Program-made: the position numbers and the translations under genes
Shown: positions 41,401-53,400 of the stretch, one piece after another
Layout of the letters: every line of letters starts with the position of its first letter
Position numbering within the stretch: position 1 is the first letter of the stretch
The notes under the pieces: model-generated
Seen by the model: the letters and a program-made list of their open reading frames with translations, nothing else
Told to the model about the DNA's origin: nothing
The model's database searches: none
Source of the DNA: Anoplopoma fimbria
Lineage: Eukaryota > Chordata > Actinopteri > Perciformes > Anoplopomatidae
Reading direction: 5' to 3'
DNA: 64,000 nucleotides
Assembly: GCF_027596085.1 (NCBI RefSeq)
Contig: NC_072465.1
Coordinates: forward strand, 22,393,707 to 22,457,706

Positions 41401-43437
41401 TTGGGCTTCTGATTGCTGCAGAACTAGACTACATCCCCCCAACCATCCCAGCTCCCCGTGCGCCTGGATGTCGTCACCTCCCCGGTCTGCTCCCCTTCTC
41501 CCAGCCCTCACTACCGAGCCCTTCACGCTGTAACTATACACCAGACCCGTCCCAGAGGTCCACGCTAAGGGTCTAGTTGGTGACATAGACAGCAACCACT
41601 TCTGCAATTTAATTAATCCACATGGGGGGGGTTTGCAAGCTGTTGTTTTTCCTGCTGCTGAACAAAAGAGGAGGTAAAGATGAGGCCAGTAGCTCAAGGC
41701 GGCTGGGAACGAGGGACACGCTGCTTCAAAGCAGAGAGTTAGCAATGGAAAAAAAGAATGTGCCAAGACAGCTTCTACTGTGTATATGAAGTGTCTGCAC
41801 ACAAGAGATCTTGTTCTGGTTTTTAGCGCTTCCTCTTAAGGAGACTGGTGCTATCTAACAGAACTCTTCCTCCTTGTTAATGCTGGCAGCAGGTTGCTGT
41901 TAGCGGTACGTATTAGTGTAAACACCTTAGTGTCTCTTTAGTTTCTCTCTGTCTCTAAATGTACGTAATGGTTTTTTACATTCTTCCGGACAGAGCAACA
42001 AAGGTGAGAGAGTGGAAAAGCTAGTCACCCAGAGGGAATGCTTCCACTGAACTTGTTATGGTATCACTCTGTGCAGTGTCTTTGCTGGAGGTGAATGTAG
42101 GCAGCAGCGCTCCATCACTCTCATGATGTTTGTTTTGTTGCTAAGGCCTCGCTGTAAGACGATCGACCCTCTGCAGGATCTTTCAGATATAAAGATTCAG
42201 CGATTAAATTTGCATCCAGCCCTCTGCTGCAGTCTGTCGCCCCCCCCAAAAAAGGCAGATCAACACCTGCGCAGGAAGTATTGACAGTGCTGCATACTAT
42301 GCACTATGTACTCAGTATGTGTTTAGTTCAACGTACTTCTGTGTGTATAAACAGTAGCATGCGTCTCTCTGTCACACTGTACTCTGTGTTTAATTCTCAC
42401 GTCACTTCCTGAGAGCCTCCTTGGCCGTTGGAGATGCGTAGCCATGGTAACCCATTGCCGACCTCATGAGACCCCACACCACATTATGAACGTTGCTGTT
42501 ACTACCGCATTGCATTCTGGGATATTTATGTGGGCGTATTGTACCTAAATAGCATTTTATTAGGAAATTTCGGACTCAACCAAGATTTCAGTCTTATAAA
42601 TTTCTATTTGAGTGAAAAAATACTTTGGAGAGTCCAAAGTTTAGCAGTCTAGAATATTGTAGTTGATTCATAAGCCTCAAGTTTTTAAAATTGTGTGCAT
42701 AGTTATATTTTTTGTGATCAAAAAATGTGATACAGCACTTTATTCTGGAAATGTCACTAGAGACACAACGTTCATAGTACTGCAAATATATAAATAATCC
42801 AGTTTTAAGGCTGGGCAACATGGACCTTTACCTGCAAAGTAACTGTATCGGGAGGGAACTACACACTATTTGGAATGTTTAGTGAAGTAAAGTACAATGT
42901 AAGTACAGTGAACTACTTGATTAGGTGCACACATCAAAAATGTGTGTTACAAGTTGGGCGAGCTCTGTGATATTTACATGTCAAATGAGCCAAAACTGTA
43001 GAGAAATGATCTCACCTTCACTAGTTTGCATAAACGGATAACAAACTGTGAGAACAGAAGCGTGTTGTGGCTCAATAACATGTTGAATAATATCCTGTAT
43101 GCTGTGTTTGACAGCATATATGTCCAGTTTATATTATACAGTTGCAGGATGTATTTGTGCAGCCTTTTCCCCCTCACATTTCTGAAACATGACTTTGTTT
43201 CTTACAAAGATGCACTGCATGGTACAGTATTATAACTACTACTAAAGGGGTCTTCAGGTTAGACTCCTGCCACCTGCCCCACCCAGCCTGCTCCTCATGT
43301 CCTGAGGGAGGCAGCCAGCTCCGTGACAGCAGAGAGCTGATGAAGTGAAGTCACCATTTTAGGTCATGGTATAAACGGGAGTAACAAGAATAGGCTTCAT
43401 TCTAATCATCTGCTCCTACGCAGAGAGAACGAGAGAA

Positions 43438-43473
<36 letters not shown>

Positions 43474-46400
43474 GGCCTATTGTATGGACTACTGTTCCAA
43501 TACTACACACTGAAGGGTGTTTGTCCACTCCGCTGTATGTTTAATCACCTTTACTGTGTGTTTTATTCTGATTGATTATCATTAATCCAAAGCAACCTGA
43601 GCACAAAGTGCTACAGACTTAAATATCTTTCAGTCGAGCAGCTCATTAATCAGTCCGAGGCTCCGGTCCATTCATCACTGCTCGAACATCTCTGATTGAT
43701 CGTTCTGTAGAACTCCAGTGAGAGGAAAATCTAATCAATATTTGTAAACATGAGCATTTCTCTCCATAACCCATAAAACAGAGCACTACCACTAATGGTG
43801 CATGTCGATAACCATTTGACAAGTCCTCTTTCACATCCCCCCCCAGCACCATATGTAGTATGAGTGGTCCTTCAGAGAGAGGTGTCACATTTAAAAACGG
43901 GCCTTATAACTGAGGATGTCAATGATGATTAAAAAACACTGATGGAAAGTGAGTATCCGTCGAGGAAGGGATGAAACTCCACAATGCATTGAGGGTGAAA
44001 TGTGCCTGTAAAGCGTTCATTAGTGCTCACTAACACCTGCTGCCCCGGAAATACCCTTCAGTTAAAATGGCGGAGGGGAATCCCCATGGGAAGTTTGTTG
44101 TAAATTATTATTACAGCGCACCAAGAGGAGATTGTTTGATAAGGAGCCATTTTTAAACCTAAATTAGATTAGTTTTGTTGCTGATTATGTCTGTTAATCT
44201 CCTGAAAGATTATATGTTTGACATCTTTGACAGTCTCATATTTGATACTTGTTATCTGAAGATGTCAAACTCTACTTTCTGGCTTTGAGAGGTTATTGAT
44301 CAGCAACAGATTTGATTTGCTTCTTTGTCGCTGATAAAATCCACGAGTCATTTCCTTCCTCATTTCATTACTTGTATGAATAATAGCTGCAGCCCATATT
44401 GACATTTTTACATTGTTAAAAAGTAAATATACACACAACTGTCACTACTGAGTTATTAAAATGACCTTAAAATGACAATAAAAAAAGTATTACAATAAAA
44501 AAATGTATAAAAAATGTAAGCATTTGATTTCATTATCTTGTACCATATTTAGAGACCTGTAGATGTGAGGTGCGGTGTGATTGGAGGACGTACCTATGAA
44601 GAAGGTGTCGGGCGCTCCGTCACCGTTCAGCAGCTCCACCGTCTCTGGGTCAAATCTGAGCCAAAGTCCCACAGCCAGCACCAACAGGCCCGACAGCTGA
44701 GGGACGATACAATACTCAATCAATATTCACGTCATAATTAGACACTTTTACAGAATATTAAAGGTGTGTAGGATGTGGCGGCATCTAATGGTGAGGTTGC
44801 AGATTGCAACAAACTGAAGCTTCCCATGAAATGTGCCATGCTTTGGAGCAAATTGAACATAGTGGCCAAACAGTGGAATGACCATTTCCGGGTCCGTCGC
44901 GTGATGACATGGGGCCCAAAAACACTTTGTCCCATAGACTTATATTGGGAAAAGGTTTTAAGTAAATGAACTTCCCAGTATCAACACATGCATACCCCTT
45001 ATTTAAATGATTAGGTCCTAAAAGTAAAAAAAAAAAAAAGCACTAATAGCCAAGTTATTAACCTTCTCCGTCCATGTGAATGCCTAAAACGAGGCTGGAC
45101 CGAGGCCTCGGAGGCGGGTTTAAAGGAAGAGCAACCGCGAATGCTTTATAGGCCCATAGATGTGGAGGATTGTGACAGAAGATATGGGTAATTTTATCTG
45201 AATTTTAATTTTTTTGAGAGAACTTTCCTAGCAATGAACAGGGCCCAGCCTCCGACGTTCAATCCAGTTCTCTTTATACATCCATGGTGTAGGAGAACTA
45301 CGGAGGCCAAACATGAATGTTGTTTTGTTTGTTAATTCTGGACTTCTGTTGAACAGGCCTGCTGTATGTAGATATAAACGGATTCTATGGTAATGAAAAC
45401 ACAGGGATTCTTATTTACAAGTGATTATACACCAAAGAAAACACACTTATTATATATATATATAACATATTTCATTTCTGCTAATAGATCCCCCTAAATG
45501 CTAAACACTGTTCCTTTAATGCACAATGTTTGAACCGTCTTGAATTGAATTATTTTTAGGATTTAAGTGTCTCTTTCTCTGGAGATCAGCTCTCAATGTT
45601 GTTGCCCAGAAATCTCTTCACAGTTAAACACTTTTTTTTCTCCTTTGGCTCCTCTGATGATTAATATTCTGCTGGTGGCGCTCTCGTCTTTGTCTCGTCA
45701 ACAGAGTGGCTCCTGAAGCTCACTGTCTGCGTTTTTTCCTTCTGTTTATTCCAAACAAACTGCTTCCAGAGATGTGAATGCATCACCTCGTTATCGACTG
45801 AAGGTTTAGTCAAAGTTTAGGACTTGCTTAGACTCCCAAACGGATCATAAGCTGCACGTGTAGCCAAAAGAACACCTCTACGACATTTTTGCAATATTCT
45901 TGTTGTCAGTTGGTCGTATGTTGAAGTGCAGCCTGCGTATCAGTCTGATGAGTTTGTCACAACATTGAGAGGACATCGTTGCTCTCTGGGCGAGTTCGAC
46001 CAGAAATAAACCAATCGATTGAGACCAGGTGTCACCCTGAGAAAGTTAATCCTTCTGACCTTCTACATACAACAAATAGCATTATTTGGTTACTGCTAAA
46101 TTTATATCCACTTAAGATACATATGAAGGGTTTTAATACTAAATGTGTATCAGTTTATAAATGGATTTTAGAAATTCAGTTTTACAACAATTTGTCTAAA
46201 ACTAAATGACAAACCTTTCTCTCTTACTTATCTTATATATGTGATATGATATCTGAGAGTACATTTAAACTTTAACAGTGATCTCTATGATAACAATTCA
46301 ATTCTGAAGAAACATATCAAATGAAGAGACTGCAAGAAATGCAATAGTACAAATAATTAAAGAAGGAGCCAAGCAGCTCATGTTTCCATATGGACCGTCA

Positions 46401-48188
46401 AAATATCAGTTCTTAACGGCGGCATCAATGGTCCATATCCCATGGTGCATTTCAGCCACAGGCTGTGCCAGCCTCACGGTGCCTGGGTGATGTAACTCAC
46501 ACTGGCATTGGCTGCTCGTTTGGCTCTGCACCCCAAAATGACAGCGTACTGTACGCCCCCTTTGGCTCCGACCACAACAGCTCTGCTTTAAGTGCCCAGA
46601 CTCCTAGACAAAGAGGCCGCTGTCTGTTAGGGTGACACAAGTGATCGATTTACAGAGCACAGATGAGTGAACGCAGCCGTTTGGATCCAAATGTACTGTA
46701 TCATTTAGCAGTAAAACTTGAGCATCAATCAATGACAACTGCAAGAGTCAGTAGCACGTAATTAATCGATAAAATGGATCTGCAATTAGTGTGGTCACCA
46801 ATGCATTGGATAAGTCATGTTTCAAGACAAAGATTACCTACTCCCAGCTTGTCAATGTAATGATGTGCTGCTTTTTATTTGTTTTTTGTGATAGTAAATT
46901 GAATCACTCTGGATTTTGGACTCTTTATCAGACAAAACTAGCAATTTGAAGGCATGACCTTTGGCTTTAGGACTGTTAAGTGCATCTGTCACTGTTTTCA
47001 GACACTTTATTGACCAAATGATTGTTGAGAAATCACTTAGTTAGTTGCAGCCCTTTCATTTATTGGTTATATCGTTTTTAAGGAATATATTTGAACCCGT
47101 TGCAAACTAAATTAATGCTGAATTAACAAATGGGAGCCATTTAAACAAAATTCATGTACGCAGAGGATTGCAATGGTTTGCAACCTGGGAGTCAAGACCC
47201 CCAATGGGTTGCAAACCAAATCTGCAGGGTCCTGCTTGTCGACTTTCTCAAAATAAAACAGTCTGGAGAAGAAAAGAATCCGTCTTTCTCGTTGAACAGG
47301 TTGCATGTGTGCTTAACCATCATCTCCACAGATAATAAACAGATGATAAGTTACAGACAGTAAATCGAAAGTGACTCCACAGATCCACAGGTAACCTTAT
47401 CTGAGCAGATTTAATCTAGTATATAGACCAAAACAAAACCTTCCATGGTGTTCCCAAAACAGATTAAAAAAAAAAAACACACCCTGCCTACACCTTTAGA
47501 CCTGCTGCAAAAAAGTCACAGCACAATGCCAGATCATGGGAGAGGATCTGAACTGTGGGTGAGCTGGAAAAGTGGCAGATGCTGCAGGACGACCACAGCA
47601 CATTACTTCATACTACATAAATCACATGAGCGTTATAAGGGTTAGTGGTTTACAGTTTCTCATGTGATTTACTCATTAATTATTAGAAGCATTTCATAGA
47701 TAGAGGGCACTTTAAGAGCTATAATGGGGGTATTTATAATGGATCATAGTGATGATTGATAACATAATGAAGGATTGGTTTGAGGATGTAAGGAAACAGA
47801 ACAGAGTCAGAGAAGAGTTTGCACCAAGCAGGTGGGTAGTAACACAAGTTTTCCAGTGTTTAACAGGTTAATTAAAAACCTAACTAAATAAATAGACAGG
47901 CTATCAGCCAGCAGTGTGCTGGACATGTAAACACTTCAAGAAGGCGGAGCACCAGCAGGTTTTTCACAAAGCTTCATCATTTATAATAATATATATGACA
48001 TATATATGACATATTCCGGCTCACATAACGGAGGAATAAAAGATGGCTTTCAAAACATGACGTTGATTTCAGAAAAAAACAGCAACAACGTTGTTTCCAT
48101 GTAAACGAAGCAGACTTACCCAAAAGATGAAGTTGAAAACGAAAAGCAGATATTTCACGCATTTCATCCCTCCCTGCACTTTGCTCAT
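38408..48188 (-). CDS. tspan2: Tetraspanin-2
   Basis: Four-pass membrane organiser; in mammals it is enriched in oligodendrocytes and smooth muscle. Eight coding exons give 219 aa (human 221): 48188-48120, 44696-44594, 39991-39894, 39263-39189, 39081-38989, 38895-38824, 38656-38573, 38473-38408. The start [20 protein letters not shown] and end [19 protein letters not shown] match TSPAN2 closely. The first two membrane segments are in exons 1-3. The third is [20 protein letters not shown]. The large extracellular loop has the tetraspanin cysteines (LNCCGG, ELCAG, QDCL), and NGT in [10 protein letters not shown] is an N-glycosylation site. Intron 1 is about 3.4 kb and intron 2 about 4.6 kb; both are repeat-laden. 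Confidence 0.95.
40655..40960. repeat. Degenerate short-period tandem repeat in tspan2 intron 2
   Basis: Imperfect units of about 20-24 bases built on TTTGTAGTTATTTTGTGTCT with many variants. It looks like an aged minisatellite. Confidence 0.55.
43430..43474. repeat. (GA)n microsatellite
   Basis: GA/GAGA tract of about 45 bases with a few interruptions inside tspan2 intron 2. Confidence 0.85.
44758..45519. mobile_element. piggyBac-type nonautonomous element in tspan2 intron 1
   Basis: 762 bp bounded by TTAAAGG at the left and CCTTTAA at the right, giving TTAA at both ends, the target site of piggyBac-like elements. Internal motifs (GGATGTGGCGGCATCTAATGG near the left, GATCCCCCTAAATGCTAAAC near the right) are ones I recognise from repeated copies in teleost genomes. 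No transposase is present. A short A-run and a TA run lie inside. Assignment to the superfamily rests on the TTAA ends. Confidence 0.6.
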
Positions 48189-48373
48189 GATGTCGGCTGA
48201 TTTGTCGATATATATCCGGATCTCTGAACGATGTTATTCTGATAAAATCCTCACGTCTCCCAGTTGGACATCAACCGTGCAATGATGATGAAGACCTGCA
48301 CAGCTTCACCATCCAAACATGGGAACATGCGCACACGGGCTGGATGGCTGGATGCTCGCACTTTCACCGCCCA

Positions 48374-48376
<3 letters not shown>

Positions 48377-48452
<76 letters not shown>
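48377..48452. repeat. (GT)38 microsatellite near the tspan2 5' end
   Basis: 76 bases of perfect GT, about 190 bases upstream of the tspan2 start codon on its 5' side. It lies in the likely promoter or 5'UTR and creates the spurious Cys-Val open frames there. Confidence 0.95.
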
Positions 48453-48453
<1 letters not shown>

Positions 48454-48593
48454 GTGGTACCCAAGGTGGTGTTCAGGGACTATCTGGGACCCCCGAGGGA
48501 GACTCCGGGACGTCCCCCAACAACATAGGGAACATGTTCAATTCAGTGTGTAATATCACCGTTTAGAGTTTAGTGCAGTGATAATTAGGGCGT

Positions 48594-48594
<1 letters not shown>

Positions 48595-48645
<51 letters not shown>
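48595..48645. repeat. 51-base poly-T tract
   Basis: Uninterrupted T run of 51 bases. It could be the poly-A tail of a minus-strand retroposed sequence or a simple mononucleotide repeat. No clear retrocopy body is seen next to it. Its length is error-prone in sequencing. Confidence 0.9.
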
Positions 48646-48650
<5 letters not shown>

Positions 48651-49030
48651 AAAATCCATAAAGCAAGAGCCCTGTTTAGTCAGATTTTGTCCACTAAATC
48701 TTATTTGTGAAATATATGTGTGGGTACATACTGAGTTAATACCAAATGATGTAATCTGTGTGGGTGGGAGATGTGAAACTGGTTTATAAACAGCCATCTG
48801 TTTGCTACTTTTGAGCAAATATGATGAATTTATTGATCAATGTCCTGAGGACCCCCAGAGTCCCCACTGCTGGATTTAATAAAGCAATGCATTTTTAATA
48901 TTCACTTTCACCTCCCCTACCTTCATGAACTAAAAATTTGAAGTTGGACAAGAGTTCATCAACGCTTTCAAATCTGCATCACCATACATCTAGCCACTGA
49001 TATGAGTGTTTATTTTGGAAATATGGGAAT

Positions 49031-49068
49031 GTGTCTCATGTGCAAATAAATATATGCACATGAGACAC
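49031..49068. other. Perfect 14-bp hairpin
   Basis: GTGTCTCATGTGCA (49031-49044) and its exact reverse complement (49055-49068) are separated by a 10-base AT loop. No neighbouring gene feature explains it. Confidence 0.7.
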
Positions 49069-49643
49069 ACAGCCACCTGAGTGGAGTCACATATGAACAA
49101 TGAAAGTTAAAGTTAAAGTTATACCAGAGCCTAAAAAAATGAATTATATTCAAATAATTAGATTTTTTTTAAAGAAATCTGTTAACTATCATAGTGAAAA
49201 ATAATAATAATTTATCTCTTAAGTCCTATCCCCTGGAAAAAATAACTAAGATAACATAAATCAGGGATAGCTATACAACTATAAGGCTTATATTCATATT
49301 TCTGGTCTACTTTGAAAGGCAAAGGAAGAAGCTAAGGAATATGAGTTGTAAGTTATGAGTGAATTGTAAGTTTATACAGTTTTACTTCAAAACATTATTT
49401 AATTTCATATAACCATCTTACAAATAACATAAATCTCTCATAAACATTTAAATAGTAAAAACACAATGCACAGTTATCAATATTCATGTATGACTGAGGA
49501 GCTCCATGCTATACAGGCAGAGAAATGGATAATGACAGGGCCCACGTTGCACTGTGACGTATCCACAGATTTGTCTCAGTAAAGGGAAAATATTTATAAT
49601 TGTAGGCTTGTTTGTGTCAGTGCTTCGATGTAACCATCATGTG

Positions 49644-49936
49644 GGCGGCTGTGGCGTAGTGGAGAGCAAGGTAGTTCTCCAATCAGAGGGTCGGTGGTTC
49701 GATACCCGGCTTCGGCAGTCGATGTGTCCTTGGGCAAGACACTTAACCCCAAGTTGCTCCCGAAGGCTTGCCATCGGTGTGGACTGGATGTTGCATGAAT
49801 GTTAGTTAGAGTCTGATGGTGGCACCTTGCATGGTAGCCTGTCATCAGTGTGTGAATGGGTGAATGATATGTAATATACTACTGATTGTAAGTCGCTTTG
49901 GATAAAAGCGTCTGCTAAATGACTGTAATGTAATGT
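49644..49936 (+). mobile_element. tRNA-derived SINE
   Basis: About 290 bp. The head has an RNA polymerase III A box TGGCGTAGTGG (49652-49662) and B box GGTTCGATACC (49696-49706) at tRNA-like spacing. A body with GTGTCCTTGGGCAAGACACT and GTGTGTGAATGGGTGAATGA follows. The 3' tail (49888-49936) is identical over 49 bases to the end of the LINE fragment at 58081-58129. It ends in TAATG units. It is not a functional tRNA gene, since the head does not close into a full cloverleaf with an anticodon arm I can support. Confidence 0.85.
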
Positions 49937-51179
49937 GGCCATGGACTGACATAGGTCCAACCACTGCAACTCAGTCAAACCTGACTTAAGCTTAGTTTAT
50001 ACTTCTCAGCCAAAGGCTCCTCAAGTGGTTGTGGCACTTTAACGTGCACTTCTGACATTTTTAAGCTTGGCCGCCCATGTTGTCCTTGGATCACAGCTTT
50101 TCAGACATGACCGTCACAAATAGTTCACTGATAAAAGCACTATGAACATAATTAAGGCTTTAAAAAAGATGGTTCATTCATTTTTAAGAGGTCTTAAGAA
50201 TGTACATTTGACTGCATATTCTTCCTGCATATTTTGCCTGCCAAATCAACTTGTTTTCAGAGTTTGCAACCATTTCTTTATAGTGCAATAAATACTTGAC
50301 TTCTTTCTTTACAGGGCTTGTATGAAGGCCATAGAGAAGTCCATAATTATGAGGTATTAGTTTACAGTTAATACCAATTGGTTCTTTATGGAGTTTTGCA
50401 GGTTAAACGTATCTTCCTACTTCTTTACAGTGCATTTGTTTGTACGCCATCTGGCGTTTCGGAGAATAATGCAACGAACAGTACATTCAGCATAAATGTA
50501 TTTTGGCGTGCTTGTAGCTCGCAAGTGTAAACACAACTTCCGGTGGTTGTTGGCTCCCAAAGGCTCACTGATAACTGTAGAACCGTAAGTAACAAACATC
50601 TGCTGTTTTGGCGGAAATAACATAAGCCCTGGTGAAGTATGAGATTTTTCCATTTGATTTTGGATTATTGTAGAAAATAAATTTCTGTGGCAAACACAAG
50701 ATCATGGTAGTTACAAGAGAAAATATCTCAAGCTTGTGTTAACCCCAGTCCCTTAATTCAGGCATCTAACCCAAAACCGGTTCAAGAAACCCACTGACTT
50801 TGAGACGAGGCAATCGAAAGTGCAAAAATGCTAACTCATGATAGGCCTTGTTCCTGCACTATCCTATTTACAAAAACATGCAAACCTATTGCAACTCGCT
50901 GGCTGACGGACTTTATTGTTAAAATACTTTTCAATAGGACATAGTTAGGAAAACATAGAGTTGGTTTACAGCTTCGGAAAGCTGAAGACCCTATATTTTC
51001 AAAACAGTATAACATGCATATATTCTAAAAAATAGACCCTCTTCCATCGCAATTTTCATCATCGTTACAAAAAAACTTGAGAAGGGGAAACATGGTGAAT
51101 CCTATACAGAGACCCAAAGTCCTGAACGATTATATGTTTTTAGCTGCAGACTGGTGGCCTGACTCCCTGGATGGCAATG

Positions 51180-51320
51180 TCAGTTTGTCCACCACTTTGA
51201 TCGATACTGAAATATCACAACGACAATTGGATGATTCGCCTTTCAATTTGGTGCCCACATTCATGGTCCCTGTAGGATGAATCCTAATGACGATTATGGT
51301 GATACCCCAACAATTTACTC
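51180..51320. repeat. Old interspersed repeat, copy B
   Basis: Diverged relative of 27340-27730. It shares the TTTGTCCACCACTTTGATCG/ACTGAAATATC region, ATTCATGGTCCCTG and GATGAATCCTAATGAC. Class unknown. Confidence 0.5.
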
Positions 51321-53269
51321 AAACACCACAAAGCACCAAAATGCCAAAAAGCCCCACTGAGCTGTTATCATGGCTTAGTCTCTTAGACTTAGTCTATCTT
51401 TGAGAAAATGTATTTAAATTTTTGTTCAGAAGATATGCATACAAATTATTACTATTATTATTATTTTTTAAGTATCTTGTTTTTTATCAGTGTGCAAAAG
51501 ATTAAAAAAAATCTCATCTTTCAGGACTTCAGGTGCTTTTTAAAATATTTTATTTGTTTATGTTTGCACCCCCCAAAACAAATACAGTTTATTGAAATCT
51601 ATTAGAATATAGCAACCCTTAAAAAAATACGTGTTAGCTTTAAATTGTAGAATGTAAACTCCCACCAGGTTGCTTAAAAAAACAAACCTAAGGACATGAC
51701 CTCAGTTAGCTTTACTCTCTTGTGTTGTAGTGTATTCTCTGTAGTGTATTCTCTTGTGTTACATGTCACAGCGACCTGTTTACTTTTATACCTGTTTCTG
51801 CGTTAATATGGAAATTGTACTCGGCATGTAAGCCATATTTCCTTTGAGGGAAGGCCGCGTACGAAGCTCCTCTGTGTCTTCTCTGCAGGGCCGGAGGGGG
51901 GTCAGCTCGGGTTCACCCGCTCTGACAGTCAAGCTTCTCATGTTTGTGCCGCCTTTGTTTGCTGCTCTGATGTGGGAGGGAAACAGCGACCCCCCTGTTC
52001 TTCTGACAGAGTATCAGTGAGGATCAGATCATGAGACACATCACATCACCGCCTCTACAGTTATCAGATGACAGCTCCAGCAAGAGTCAGTAGATAAATG
52101 GATGGATGGAAAGATAGATGGATAGAAATGATTAATAGTTTCCATGTTACCCTGAATAAGATCACTGAACTGCATCAACGTTAACCTAATATCAGTTTGG
52201 TCATCCAATCCTGTCATTGAATTCAGGACTGTAATTATCACAGTGGAAGTGAACCCAAACTGAAACCATATCCTCCGAGTATAATGGAGTCAAAATGCCA
52301 TTATCCCTCCACAGCCGCCTCACCCTCCTGTGCTTCATATGTAAATCTGCAATAACGTAACCTGATCTCCATATGGGGAAACTGTCATACTTATGATCCA
52401 ACAGACATCAGGGGTGACAAGACAGAATTATATACTTTTATGAGGACAAGCCATGCTAATCAGTTAATTTTATAAAGAATTAAACAGGTTTAAAATAATA
52501 GTTGTAGACTATTTTGAAATAGTGTGTGTCAGCATCTGAAAACCTAAAAAGAAAACAATCATATGTTTGCATCTGTAGCACCAAGAGAGTATAGCAGAAT
52601 GGAAACCTTAGGACCAGACAGACACATTGAAGTATAATGGGACTTAATATTTGGTCAAATCAGTGTCTCCGTCTAGTGGACAGACGGAGATGTACAAATA
52701 CAGTTAAGGTGGTTTATATATATGCCATTACATTTTTATATTAAATTTGAATTTTGTTCAAAGAAAACATATACATTATTAAGGTTATTATATTCTTGTT
52801 GAAATTATCATACATTTTCTTCTGTTTGCACTTACTTACTATACTTAAGTTATTTTGACAACACAATCTTAGTTCAAGGTCCAGTTCTAGGTTTTTCAAC
52901 CAAATCTCTTTGTCTTAAATACATGAGATTATTTTGTCAAACTATATCCAAGAGCATCCCGCTCAATTAATTATTGTTCTTTTCTTCCTGCATTTAAATT
53001 ATTTCCTCTAAAAATGTGTTGTTTTACTTTTTATACCGCTACATTGATTTTAAAGCTTTTGCCATTGGTTACTTTGCAGATTAAGATTGCTAATACAAAA
53101 TATAATCAATTTATAAATGATGCTGTATTATTATAGATTGCAGTACACAAAGTCGTTAGAATAGCTCAACCTTTGGCAGCTGCAATGATGAAAATGATGA
53201 ACAAATTGACCATTATTTATAATTCAATAATATAATAAACATGATTCTGAAATTAGCCATTCTGCATAA

Positions 53270-53400
53270 TGAGTACTTTTACTTTTGATACATTAAGTAT
53301 ATTTTGATTCTAATATATTTGTACTTTTACACACATTTTGAATGCAGGACTTAAGTTATTCTACGCTGTCCTATTGATACTTTTTACTTTTGAAAGATTT
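53270..53400 (-). repeat. Teleost interspersed repeat with TAAAAGTA motifs, fragment 2
   Basis: Reads on the minus strand like fragments 29735-29960 and 63303-63430. On plus: GAGTACTTTTACTTTTGATA, then TTTTGAATGCAGGACTTAAG and ACTTTTTACTTTTG. Confidence 0.55.

Noticed and set aside
41377..41802. 141-codon minus-strand open frame in tspan2 intron 2
   Set aside because: No recognisable domain, no splice support and low-complexity stretches. Treated as chance in a GC-richer patch.
48264..48566. Overlapping Cys-Val open frames
   Set aside because: Created by the (GT)38 microsatellite.
49644..49720. tRNA gene suggested by good A and B boxes
   Set aside because: The boxes belong to a SINE head; no full cloverleaf with an anticodon arm and no pol III gene end.
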